Shown: positions 50,037 to 59,620 of the stretch, in pieces
Layout: each line of letters begins with the position of its first letter
Numbering within the stretch: position 1 is the stretch's first letter
DNA from: Thermothelomyces thermophilus ATCC 42464
Taxonomy: Eukaryota; Ascomycota; Sordariomycetes; Sordariales; Chaetomiaceae
Direction: 5' to 3'
Length of the DNA stretch: 64,000 bases
Assembly: GCF_000226095.1 (NCBI RefSeq)
Contig: NC_016474.1
Coordinates: forward strand, 4,092,001-4,156,000
Position numbers and translations under genes: made by a program
Notes under the pieces: model-generated
Seen by the model: the letters and a program-made list of their open reading frames with translations, nothing else
The model's database searches: none
Told to the model about the DNA's origin: nothing

Positions 50037-52705
50037 TCATGGCAGCCTGAACTGCTCCAGCATCCAGTTGTTCGGCCCGTAATCCTGCATCACCAGCCAC
50101 GCCTCATCCAGCGCCTCTGACCCCAAGTAGGGGTCTATGCCCTCCATCATGCCCGAACCGCCCATCGGCGGCGTCGGCATCGTGTGCTGCTGCCCTTCCC
50201 ACGTCGGAACGTGCCTGAACTGCTCCTGGAGCGGCTGGGGATGTTGTTGTTGTTGTTGTTGCTGTTGTTGTTGTTGGTGGTGGTGCTGCGGTTGCGCCAT
50301 GTAAGGAATCGGTGGAGGCGTCACGTCCGGGACACCTTGGGCGGCGGCCGCCGTCGGGGAAACGCCTGTCTCGCCATTGCCCATGAGCGCTGCGCGAGGG
50401 TGAGGCGCGTGTGGGAGTTGGGGGTGCCTACCTAGCCGCGCGCTAGCCCGCCGCTTGATGCTCTCGCGATAGCGCTGCAGCACCTCGATGCCTTGGGCCG
50501 CCGAGGCGACGTTCGACTTGTGGAAGTTGAGGATCGCCATCACGCGGTCCCACGAGGACTTTGCCGGTTCCGTGTCCAGGCACACGCCGAGATTGGGCGA
50601 GAGCGTCGCCACGAGGAGGATGGTGGCCGACGCAAATGTGACTGTTTCAATTCGTCCCCAGAGTTAGCCACCAGACCCACAAAGATCACCCGGACGGGTC
50701 GTGGTTAAGAGCAGTCCGGGAGGAGGGGGAGAAAAATCGAGAGGGAACGGGAGACTTGCAGTGCAGCGCATACCACGCCGAGATGCCTCCGGCCGTGGCC
50801 GGACATCGGTGTATCTCCGCGAGCATGGTATGCACCGTCTGTAGGCAAAGCATGCATATCTCCTGGTGGAGTCTCTCCTGAAGCATGGATGAGGCCGTCA
50901 AGGCCGAGGAAGCGGCCGGGTTGGTCCACCGTTGCGCCTCGGCGAGGAGGGATGGGCGGAGGAGGAAGACTCGGAGGATCAGCAACCGGTAGCAGATCGC
51001 GTGGCTCTGGACCTGGAAAAACTTGACCGTGTCCTCGTCCAGCGACATCTTGGAGTAGTCGGCGTCCATGCGGAGATGTTCTGGCAAGGCCTGGAAAAGA
51101 TCGTCAATCATGGCGTTGACACGGAGGAGAGCGCCGGGCTCCGGCATCGCGATCTCGGCCCCTGCGAGTTTTAGCTTTATGTACGGCGCGCTCCCTGCCT
51201 CTTTCATCTTATCCAGAATTTCCACCGTCTTGAGCGTGAAGGCCATCATGTCCATGCGTGAGGGCAGACCTTCGGGCTGCCGGCCTTCCTCGGTCGTGGA
51301 TAGATATTCTTCGTCAATCGCCAGGGGAGGTGCTGTTTGTGTGAGACCCGGAGTCACCAGACCGGGTCGGCCAAAGCTGACCGAGATGACCCTGTTTTCA
51401 TGGTTACCAGAATAGCTCGCTGATTACAGGGTTTTTGCGGGGGGGTGGTGGTAAGTTATGAGAACCCGGGAGGGGTTACCGTACTGATCCAAAGAAACAC
51501 AGCCGCCGAACCAGATCCTCCGGCGCATCTCTCTCTCGAGCTGATTGAGGTGTCTCCTGGGATCGAGATGCAAACCTAGCCCAATAGCCACCCGGACAGC
51601 CGCCCCTGACATGAGCCAGCAGCGGTCCGCTTTGCCGGCAAAGTAGAGATACATGGCCCGGAGGAGCAGCAGCTGCACAATCGGAATCGAGGCGGTGTCG
51701 AGGGTCTCGACAGACACGAGCCGTAGCGACCGGTGGTAGAAATCCTCGGCTTGGTTCTGCCTCTGTTCGAGCGGGATCCTGTCGAGACGGAGACACGCCA
51801 GCGCCATGACCATGTTCGCGGTTGCGTAGAACAGAATGTCGTCGAACGCCGGTCTCGGAGGCGGTTTCTGCTTCCAGAGGGCGCGATATTTGCTCTTGAA
51901 CATGGGCCAGTGGAGTAAGGGAAAGATGGAGTGAAAGTTTTGCCAGTACCAGCGGAGCAGCTCCTCGGCAAAAGCACGCGGGGGGAGGTAGAGGTTCTGC
52001 GGGTTGAACTCGTCTGGAGGACGATCCGGAGTGTGCAGCGAGAAGCCGACGAGATCGGGAAACGTGGGTGATTCTGTTGGCGAGACCGGGGACTCGGAGT
52101 TCACGGTCAGGTCATGAGGGCGGCCCTGATGACCAGGCACTTCCATGCCCTGGCGCATAAAAGCCATGTTTGACACTGCCGAGGGTTCATTTGGACGAGC
52201 GGCAACTGGATCATCTGAGGGCCTCTCATCCATGGCGGCGTGACCGAAAGACGTGCCGGCCGAGGCCAGGCTGGGCTCGGCCGAGGAAGACCCGGCACGG
52301 CCGGCATCGTGAGCTGCGCCCACGTCCAGGGAGGATGATGGGTGCCGAGCCGGAGATGGCGAGCTGCGGGAGGCGTCCTGGCCAGCCCGGGCATTTTCCA
52401 GCTTTTGAAGTCTCCGATCAATGTCGACCAAGGTGCTGCTTCCCCGTCAGCTCGGGGGGCCAAACTTGCTCGTCGGGATACGGCCGAGGTAAAAAAGCTT
52501 ACAGTGCTGTTGAAGGTTGCATGACACTGTCCGGATAGAAGCATTTGTCTGCCCAGCCCCTCATGGAGCAGGCCGAGCACACCGGCTTTCTCCCATCGCA
52601 TCCAGTCTTGCGGGCCCGACACGGGTTGCAGGCCAGACGCGCCTTTTTTCGCCTCTGCGTAGGCTGTCCTGTTTCGGCGACGAAGGTGTGCTGAGATGCC
52701 TCCAT
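50037..52705 (-). CDS. Zn2Cys6 fungal transcription factor, four exons, one inferred GC-AG intron
   Basis: The spliced protein has 796 residues. Exons on the minus strand are 52705-52503, 52435-51485, 51391-50760 and 50641-50037. The binuclear zinc cluster uses C26, C29, C36, C43, C46 and C55 after a basic stretch (RRKKARLACNPCRARK), and is followed by a short coiled-coil-like segment (LVDIDRRLQKLENA). Exons 2-3 carry the fungal-specific transcription factor middle region, with LLRWYWQNFHSIFPLLHWP and RRRIWFGGCVSLDQ joined to VISVSFGRPGLV. The C-terminal part has His and Gln runs (Q718-Q728) and ends in an acidic/aromatic tail that could activate transcription. Intron 3 lacks a frame-keeping GT donor; GCAAGT at 50759-50754 with branch CTAAC and acceptor CAG restores YALHFTFASATILLV. 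Targets are unknown. Confidence 0.9.
50642..50759 (-). other. Inferred GC-AG intron of the Zn2Cys6 regulator gene
   Basis: This 118-nt intron has donor GCAAGT, the strong consensus for GC-type donors, a CTAAC branch site about 30 nt before the acceptor, and AACAG at the 3' end. All GT donors nearby that I tried give the wrong phase or a very poor donor (GTCCGG). Confidence 0.7.
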
Positions 52706-54258
52706 GGCGGAGATTGGGGCCAACGCAATTGTCACCGACGGGAATTGTGCCGTGAATCGAGGCACCCCGACTTTGACCTGCAGCCGATGGTTGGCAACGC
52801 CGCATTATGTAATTCTGAGGACGCCTTTCATTGGCGAAGATCGCGCCAAGGAGAACATCACTCACAGTTAAACCATGTTAAACCCTGGCGCCGCCGCCAT
52901 CGCTTGATCCGTGACCGGTTGCGCCGATCTGCATGTAATCCGTACCTACAGCAGCCAGAAACCCAAATCGGACAATCGATTTAAGACCTGCAGCGGGCGC
53001 TCTTCTCAGTACTTCGCACCGCGCACGCATTACATAGAGCTCTTCGGTGCTTCTTTACGCCACAACCTATTGAGCATCTGAGGAACCTGGGTATATAGGA
53101 TCTGTGGAAGGATCGGTTACGTTTAGTAACCGATGAGATGCGGTGGCAAAATTCGGCTCTTTTTTTTTTTTTGGGGGGTGGGGGGGGGGGGAGTGGGCTT
53201 CGGGGAAACAGCAAGACTGGCCCTTTCCGGTCGTGTGTGGATTGGACGTGAGCGTTGCATGCCACAGGCAGGTACGCCTGGTGCCTGGTACAGCAGGGCA
53301 AACCAATCCAGTCCCTTCAAGCCACGAACCAATTAGCACGTACACGGCCGAACCAGACCAAGCCCTACAAAAAAGTTAGAATCTGAAGGATAATTCCTAG
53401 TTCAAAGTCGTTTTTGCCCCGTCCCATCACCCAGACTGTGTGGTTGCGGAAGAAATGGCATCCACCCGACCTGAGGTAAATGTACCATAATCCGTACATG
53501 TCTTTCTTGCCCTTACTTTATATATATATATTCATTATTTTAGCGATTTTCTTTTCCTGTCTCGCTTTTTTAGCGATTAGTGCCGGTTGGCAGCAGGAAA
53601 ACTGGAAACCGAGGCTGGTTAAAAGAAGTGACTCGTCATTAGCATCAAAGTACAGGCATTGCGCCTAAGGTACGGAGCTATGTAGGTACTGTCTGAACAT
53701 GTATGAAACGTATATAATCCGTATGGTCCAGTCCACGCGTATTAGACATCCTGCCTTTCTTACGGCAACTGGGTGAATGAAGCGACAACTCACTAGTCGG
53801 AAGAATTTTCACTCTTTTCAGAAGAAGAAAACACAAAATGAGGAAAAAAATTACTAGCAAAGATGCGATTTAGTCTTGAGAAATTGCAAGCAACTAATGC
53901 TCCAAATCAAGCATTCCTGAGAGGGAGATTCAAGCCTGAAGATGTTACTCGCCTGGTTTGGATGGAATCCTTGGTATGTAGGACAGGCAAGTACGGGACG
54001 TCTTCCGGTGCATGCTTCTGCGGGGTTGTGATCTGGAAAACCCCCGACGACAAAGTTCCGTAGGTACCCGGTGGTTGGGTGCTGAGTACAGATAGGTGCA
54101 GGTCAACTAAGGGTGGGGCCTGAACGGCCAGAGGCTGGCTGCCACTGGTCGTATCGAGAGCCATAGCGTTGAATGTGTATCTAATTACCGAACCCCAGTC
54201 ACCGGGCAGGTCTAGAACACCCCACCGGAAGTGCGGTGCAAAAGGAATAATGATAGGC
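52706..54258. other. Intergenic, no gene recognised
   Basis: This holds the 5' flank of the regulator gene and the 3' flank of the YdeI-like gene. It contains T and G runs at 53159-53190 and AT-rich patches at about 53.5 and 53.8 kb. An open frame at 53863-54063 has no recognisable domain. Confidence 0.5.
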
Positions 54259-54936
54259 TCACAGTGTCTCTCCGCGGGCGAGGAGGGTGATAAACTGATC
54301 AATCTTCTTTCTCCGCGTCTCCTCCCGTTTCGCGGTCGTGATGCGCCATAGAAAGGAATAGCGCTTGGTCTTGCCCAGGCCCTCGAAGAAGGCCTTGGCC
54401 TTGCTGTTGCGCTCGAGCGCCTCCCGAAAGTCGTCGGGGACCTGCATCGCGCTCGCCGGCGCGTACGCCTTCTCCCACCGGCCGTCCGCCTTCCCGGCCT
54501 CGATCTCGGCCCACCCGGGCTCCCGCACACGCCCGGCCGCGATCAGAGCCTCGACCTTCTCGACGTTGCGCCGGGACCACAGGCTCCCCTTACGCCGCGG
54601 CGTGAAGCGCTGGATGAAGTGGTCCGCGTCGAGGCTCTTCTTCTGCCCGTCGATCCATCCGAAACAGAGCGCCGTGTCCAGAGCCTCCTCGTACGTGATG
54701 GAAGCGATCTTGCCCCCCTTCTTGGCGATCTTCAACCACAAGCCCGCTTGATCCGTGTGGTTGGCCTCGAGCCACGTCTCCCAAGCCTTAACATCCTCGA
54801 AGAGCCGGATCGGTTGTGGCACGGTAGTGGCAGCAGATTTTGTTGCTTTGGGTACCGGTTTGGCGGCGGTAGTCGACACGGGTGCCGGCCTTGCTGTCTG
54901 GACGGTTCTGGTTGCGAGTCTGGTACGTGCTGTCAT
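54259..54936 (-). CDS. YdeI/OmdA-family (bacteriocin-protection-like) protein
   Basis: The frame encodes 225 residues from the ATG at 54936 (MTARTRLATRT). In-frame ATGs at 54993 and 55032 would give 244 or 257 residues. The core starts at RLFEDVKAWETWLEANH and shows the family blocks: YEEALDTALCFGWIDGQ, FIQRFTPRRKGSLWSRRNVE, a loop with GRWEKAYAPA, and the C-terminal helix with AKAFFEGLGKTKRYSFLWRI and AKREETRRKKI. The family (YdeI/OmpD-associated, PF13376-type) is widespread in bacteria and fungi. Its biochemical role is not settled, though bacterial relatives affect resistance to membrane-active peptides. The Thr/Ala/Arg-rich N-terminus before the core could be a mitochondrial presequence; this is an inference. 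Confidence 0.87.
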   Translation of the reverse strand: MTARTRLATRTVQTARPAPVSTTAAKPVPKATKSAATTVPQPIRLFEDVKAWETWLEANHTDQAGLWLKIAKKGGKIASITYEEALDTALCFGWIDGQKKSLDADHFIQRFTPRRKGSLWSRRNVEKVEALIAAGRVREPGWAEIEAGKADGRWEKAYAPASAMQVPDDFREALERNSKAKAFFEGLGKTKRYSFLWRITTAKREETRRKKIDQFITLLARGETL

Positions 54937-55266
54937 CTTTTGCGCTCCTCTGGATGATGATGATTGTTGGCTGCACCCGAGTCGGCTCAGCATCCGTCCG
55001 TACTGTAATAAACACTCGACGAGGGTCAACATTGAGGGTTAGGGTTTGTCGGTGACAGAGGAGCAGGGGCACCACGTGGTCTCCTGCCATCTACGACTTA
55101 ACTTAAGCGGGGATGATTAAAGTACGGAGTAATCCGTAGACGCAGCTTCTGATCTCGCGTCTCATTCTGTGGCGCCCTTCCGGGGCCAGCAAACAGGGGC
55201 TTTTGATCCTGGGTTGGGAGAAAAAGAAAATCAGCAGCAGCCAAAAACTGGCAAAAGAGAAGAACA
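54937..55266. other. Spacer between the YdeI-like gene and the tRNA
   Basis: No gene is seen. A TACGGAGTA word lies at 55123-55131 and is extended to the imperfect palindrome TACGGAGTAATCCGTA. Confidence 0.5.
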
Positions 55267-55357
55267 CGATCCACCCAGGGGTCGAACCTGGAACCTCCTG
55301 ATCACTGACCCTCTTCAGGGCTCGTAGTCAGACGCTCTGCCATTGAGCCAGCGGACC
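55267..55357 (-). tRNA. tRNA-Arg (ACG) with a 19-nt intron
   Basis: The minus strand folds into a full cloverleaf. The acceptor stem GGTCCGC pairs with GTGGATC (G-T wobbles allowed) with discriminator G. A D-arm follows, with stem GCTC/GAGC. The anticodon stem is TCTGA/TCAGG with loop CT-ACG-A, and the T-arm is CCAGG-TTCGACC-CCTGG. The anticodon ACG is at 55325-55323 and would be read as ICG for CGU/CGC/CGA arginine codons. The intron occupies 55321-55303, directly after position 37, the canonical place for nuclear tRNA introns. The mature length is 72 nt. Confidence 0.92.
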
Positions 55358-56869
55358 TGCTCGGAACTTCTTGAGTATCGGCGAGTCCTGCGCCAGCTTG
55401 AGAAGAGCGCACCCAGGAAAGCTACGGCCATTTTGGTTCGCACTTGGCGTTTGCCTGCCCCAAAATGGCCTGGAGTCTCAAAAGGAGGCCTCGAGTACTG
55501 CATATACTTCAAGTTCTTTGCAAGCAGGGCTTCATGCGTGAATCCAAGGTTGATACCGTACGTGACTCTCCACTTTCACCGATCGGGTTGTTTTCTCACT
55601 CTTTCTTATTCTTTCGTGTTTTATTTTTTTCTCTTACACATTCTCTTTTCCTTGCTTAATGAGTTATATAGTAAGGACCATAAGAGGCTGTCCGGATCTC
55701 AGGAGGATCGCTCGCAATATTACGCGTCGTCAATTTCGGAGCTCAGAGAAGTCAACGGAGCATGGGATACGAAGGCCGCGAGAGGATTTCGGAACGTTGC
55801 TCGCAGACCAGTTAAACGGCTGATGGTGAATTAGCGGGCCTTGCTCCCGTCAGGCCAAATGATCGGCATCGTCAATCATCTGGGGCAGGCACGACGAATC
55901 TCGGGTTGCGCGCCGGAACGAATGGGAATGTCACGGCCTCCAGATAGATGAAACGCACCCCACATTCTCGGCAGACGTTACGGAGTACCAGACCAAGACG
56001 ATCCACACTTTGGAACCGCCTCGAGGTGAGGCACAAGCTCATTTATCCGGAAAGGCAGATATAGCCAGCAGAGTAAGGGATTTGCGAAATACACTACACC
56101 ACCGCAACGGTCGGCCGGGCCCCCAACTGATCGACTCGAACAATTTCCCCATTCTTCGGCCAGCGGAAGATGCCATCGCGCCAGGGAAAGGAAGAGATCA
56201 GCAGAGCTCTCCCCTGGCCCCTTTCCTTCCTCAACGTCGAGCGTCAGGGCCAAGGTGAGCAAAACACCCTTGTTTAACGTTTAGTGTAAATGATACATTT
56301 CGTTCCGCCCAAGGCCCACCCAATGAGACACCGAGACACGGCGCCAGCGCCTCTTGGTCTCCCAGGAACCGGTCCTCCACACCGCGCCAAGCGGATGCTC
56401 GCGCGATGCCAGGTACTGTACGTACTGTACTGTATGTACATGACTGTGCCGACCTGGCGGGCAATCCCGCCGCAATTTGAATCTGACAGGATATAGTCAT
56501 GGCGGACGATGTACTCCCGGTGCAGGAGGATGCGTGAGAATGAACAAGGTGATCCTTTGACCGGGGATATTAAATATAATTATCAAGCCATCGGCATCCC
56601 GGACCCCAGGCATGCCGTCACCCGGGTTTTCGTAGCAGTGTAACTTATCCTGGCAGACGATCGACCACCCTTTCGACCTGGTTATTTGGTGTCCAGCAGC
56701 AGTGTGATATCAGTTTTCCTTTTACGATCTCGGACTCCCGTCATATCAACCATCTTTGATCTCTCCGAGGCCCCTTCTCCCGGTTCATCTGTCGGCCTAG
56801 ACTCCTTCAGCGGCTCGACCAAACTCGCCCTCCGCGACGACACAATAATACAACAATAAGCTGCCCGGT
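55358..56869. other. Intergenic; 5' flank of the AA9 gene, no gene recognised
   Basis: This 1.5-kb interval has a T-rich stretch at 55.6 kb, a TACGGAGTA word at 55979-55987, TGTAC-rich sequence at about 56.41-56.44 kb and an AT-rich patch at 56.56-56.59 kb. Open frames here have no recognisable domain. Confidence 0.5.
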
Positions 56870-57886
56870 ATGCCGCCACCACGACTGAGCACCCTCCTTC
56901 CCCTCCTAGCCTTAATAGCCCCCACCGCCCTGGGGCACTCCCACCTCGGGTACATCATCATCAACGGCGAGGTATACCAAGGATTCGACCCGCGGCCGGA
57001 GCAGGCGAACTCGCCGTTGCGCGTGGGCTGGTCGACGGGGGCAATCGACGACGGGTTCGTGGCGCCGGCCAACTACTCGTCGCCCGACATCATCTGCCAC
57101 ATCGAGGGGGCCAGCCCGCCGGCGCACGCGCCCGTCCGGGCGGGCGACCGGGTGCACGTGCAATGGAACGGCTGGCCGCTCGGACACGTGGGGCCGGTGC
57201 TGTCGTACCTGGCGCCCTGCGGCGGGCTGGAGGGGTCCGAGAGCGGGTGCGCCGGGGTGGACAAGCGGCAGCTGCGGTGGACCAAGGTGGACGACTCGCT
57301 GCCGGCGATGGAGCTGGTCGGGGCCGCGGGGGGCGCGGGGGGCGAGGACGACGGCAGCGGCAGCGACGGCAGCGGCAGCGGCGGCAGCGGACGCGTCGGC
57401 GTGCCCGGGCAGCGCTGGGCCACCGACGTGTTGATCGCGGCCAACAACAGCTGGCAGGTCGAGATCCCGCGCGGGCTGCGGGACGGGCCGTACGTGCTGC
57501 GCCACGAGATCGTCGCGCTGCACTACGCGGCCGAGCCCGGCGGCGCGCAGAACTACCCGCTCTGCGTCAACCTGTGGGTCGAGGGCGGCGACGGCAGCAT
57601 GGAGCTGGACCACTTCGACGCCACCCAGTTCTACCGGCCCGACGACCCGGGCATCCTGCTCAACGTGACGGCCGGCCTGCGCTCATACGCCGTGCCGGGC
57701 CCGACGCTGGCCGCGGGGGCGACGCCGGTGCCGTACGCGCAGCAGAACATCAGCTCGGCGAGGGCGGATGGAACCCCCGTGATTGTCACCAGGAGCACGG
57801 AGACGGTGCCCTTCACCGCGGCACCCACGCCAGCCGAGACGGCAGAAGCCAAAGGGGGGAGGTACGGAAGGAACTTTCGCGGGTAG
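56870..57886 (+). CDS. AA9 lytic polysaccharide monooxygenase (former GH61), secreted
   Basis: The single exon encodes 338 residues. These copper enzymes cleave cellulose or hemicellulose chains by oxidation at C1 or C4. The signal peptide is residues 1-22; cleavage after ALG leaves His23 at the N-terminus, as the copper site (histidine brace) requires. The second brace residue is His106 in the motif GHVGPVLSYLAPC. His212 (LRHEIVALH) and Gln227 with axial Tyr229 (GAQNYPLCVNLWV) complete the active site. Residues 152-174 form a Gly/Ser/Asp-rich low-complexity insert between MELVG and the RWATDVLIAANNSW block, which I do not expect in this family. No CBM1 is present; the C-terminal 70 residues are a Pro/Ala/Thr-rich tail. 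It would act with the GH7 endoglucanase 12 kb to the left. Confidence 0.93.
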   Translation: MPPPRLSTLLPLLALIAPTALGHSHLGYIIINGEVYQGFDPRPEQANSPLRVGWSTGAIDDGFVAPANYSSPDIICHIEGASPPAHAPVRAGDRVHVQWNGWPLGHVGPVLSYLAPCGGLEGSESGCAGVDKRQLRWTKVDDSLPAMELVGAAGGAGGEDDGSGSDGSGSGGSGRVGVPGQRWATDVLIAANNSWQVEIPRGLRDGPYVLRHEIVALHYAAEPGGAQNYPLCVNLWVEGGDGSMELDHFDATQFYRPDDPGILLNVTAGLRSYAVPGPTLAAGATPVPYAQQNISSARADGTPVIVTRSTETVPFTAAPTPAETAEAKGGRYGRNFRG

Positions 57887-59620
57887 ACGCTGAATCGGTT
57901 TTATTTTTATTTTTATTTCCTTTTCTCCCCTTGTGGACTGTCTAATAATTGCATATTACGGCATTGTTGCGTGCATGGTGTAATTAGGTATGATGACCAA
58001 ACCCGAACTAAAGACCTAAATGAACGCTTCTTTTATAGTAGCCGGCCAGAACAGAAGAGGCTGACAGCGACCTCAAGAAGGGAACTAGTTGATCATCGTA
58101 CCCGGTACCTCTCCGTAGCTGTCTGCGCAGATTTCGGCGCTCATAAGGCAGCAGAAACCAACCACGAAGCTTTGAGAGGCGGCAATAAGCACCATGGCGG
58201 TGTTTCAGAGTGAGAAGCATAGATTTGGAAACATAGTAGAGAGATAACGTCGGACGGTGGTAGGGATAGGTTCCATGAGCTTGCAAGATAGAGTCATGTT
58301 TTTTAATCCACTCTCCACCCCGCCCCTTTTTTTTTTTTTCTTTTTTACCTCTACACTCGCTATTATTTTAAGAGTATCATAGATTTACGGGAAGCCGTGG
58401 AACTGATGCGGCTCACAATCAGACACGGCAAAATATTGAGTGGTATTATTGAAGGAATGCCCGACCCTAAAGAAAACTATACGTCCGGTTTCACTTGGTT
58501 CTCAGGGTTTCCTGTTAACTTGTCGTCTTTGTATATTGTTGTGTTTAGGTGTCAATTGGATAGCCAAACCATTGTTCTTGATGAGTTATTACCGAGGATC
58601 GGAGGTAAATATAGGTACATATCTTAATGGACCTTAGGCAAGGTAGCTTTTTCTGTGGTGGTTACTGGCCCAGTCTCTGTGTGATCAGCAGACCACGCTG
58701 CACTTGCAGACGTCGCTCAACTCATTATTAACTGAAGCAACCTCCAAGCTCCCGACCAGATATTTACGTGAAATAACCATACCGAACTCCCTTGTGCCTC
58801 TATGCGGCTCGGCACTCACCTCCGTCATGTCTACCAATGTGTAGTAGGTACCTAGGTACCTACGTATAATCAATACTGATGAGTACTTCGTACCTAGCTC
58901 ATAATTACGCTCAAACAAAACACATTCAAGCGAAGATATCTTCAATTACCCACTAAGATGAATTACCTCTTCACTCATTACGACCAACAAATCCCATGAA
59001 ACTGGACAATTGGCTCAAGCAGCTACCAAACATGATCGATTTCATCAGGCACGGTTCAACCCGTACGTTAACACTGCCTAGCCAAGATTGTTCCGTACAC
59101 GGTGACTACCTAGGTATGTACCTATCGAAATACCAAGCGATTGCGTGTGCTGGGCGCCGGGGTGCAAGCATCTTGGCACATGGGCCAAGCATCCTCACCT
59201 TCCGCATTGGGCAATGCTGTATCACAACAATGCGACCTGCAGTGGCAGGCCGATGCTCGTGCGGGTTACCTGCCGTCCGGGGATGAACGGTTCGCGGCCA
59301 AGAGTCCAATCAGGGCAGGAGAGGAAGATTCGGCAAAATAACATCGTACTGTGTACCCAGCAAAGTCGAACATGCCCAGCGACCAGCCCGTATCACGCCA
59401 TGTTCGACCATGTGCTCGGTAATTACTCCCTCCGTTCGTAGGTAGTTAATATTTAGTTGATTACATGGTTACTGCCCGACATGACGATCTCCAGCTTCTT
59501 CTCCCTTTTCCCTCCCCCGCTTCTCCTCGAGGCCCTCCACACCCCGGTATACACTATTACCTGCAAGACGCTCCGAGAAGCTCGGTACCTGAGCGTAATA
59601 GACGGCGGAAGGAGGTGGCG
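57887..59620. other. Intergenic, no gene recognised
   Basis: This 1.7-kb interval is relatively AT-rich, with a TTTTA repeat just after the AA9 stop, a T run at 58327-58339, and palindromic TACCTAGGTACCTA words near 58847-58861 and 59106. A short open frame at 58397-58627 has no recognisable family. The frame of the next gene is open from an ATG at 59465, which I reject as its start. Confidence 0.5.

Noticed and set aside
50642-50759. Ordinary GT donors for intron 3 of the regulator (near 50775, 50772 and 50755)
   Set aside because: Each leaves exon 3 in a phase that puts exon 4 out of the frame encoding SATILLVATLSPNLGV.
58380-58640. Possible mitochondrial-intron-like or group II-like fragment
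   Set aside because: A few short words recalled intron domain V, but the required stem does not form; left as intergenic.
58845-58868. TACCTAGGTACCT words as telomeric repeats
   Set aside because: They are short palindromic words, isolated and not in TTAGGG-type tandem arrays.
59465-59620. Upstream ATG extending DPP IV by 52 residues
   Set aside because: The extension is low in hydrophobic character and would place the obvious signal peptide internally.
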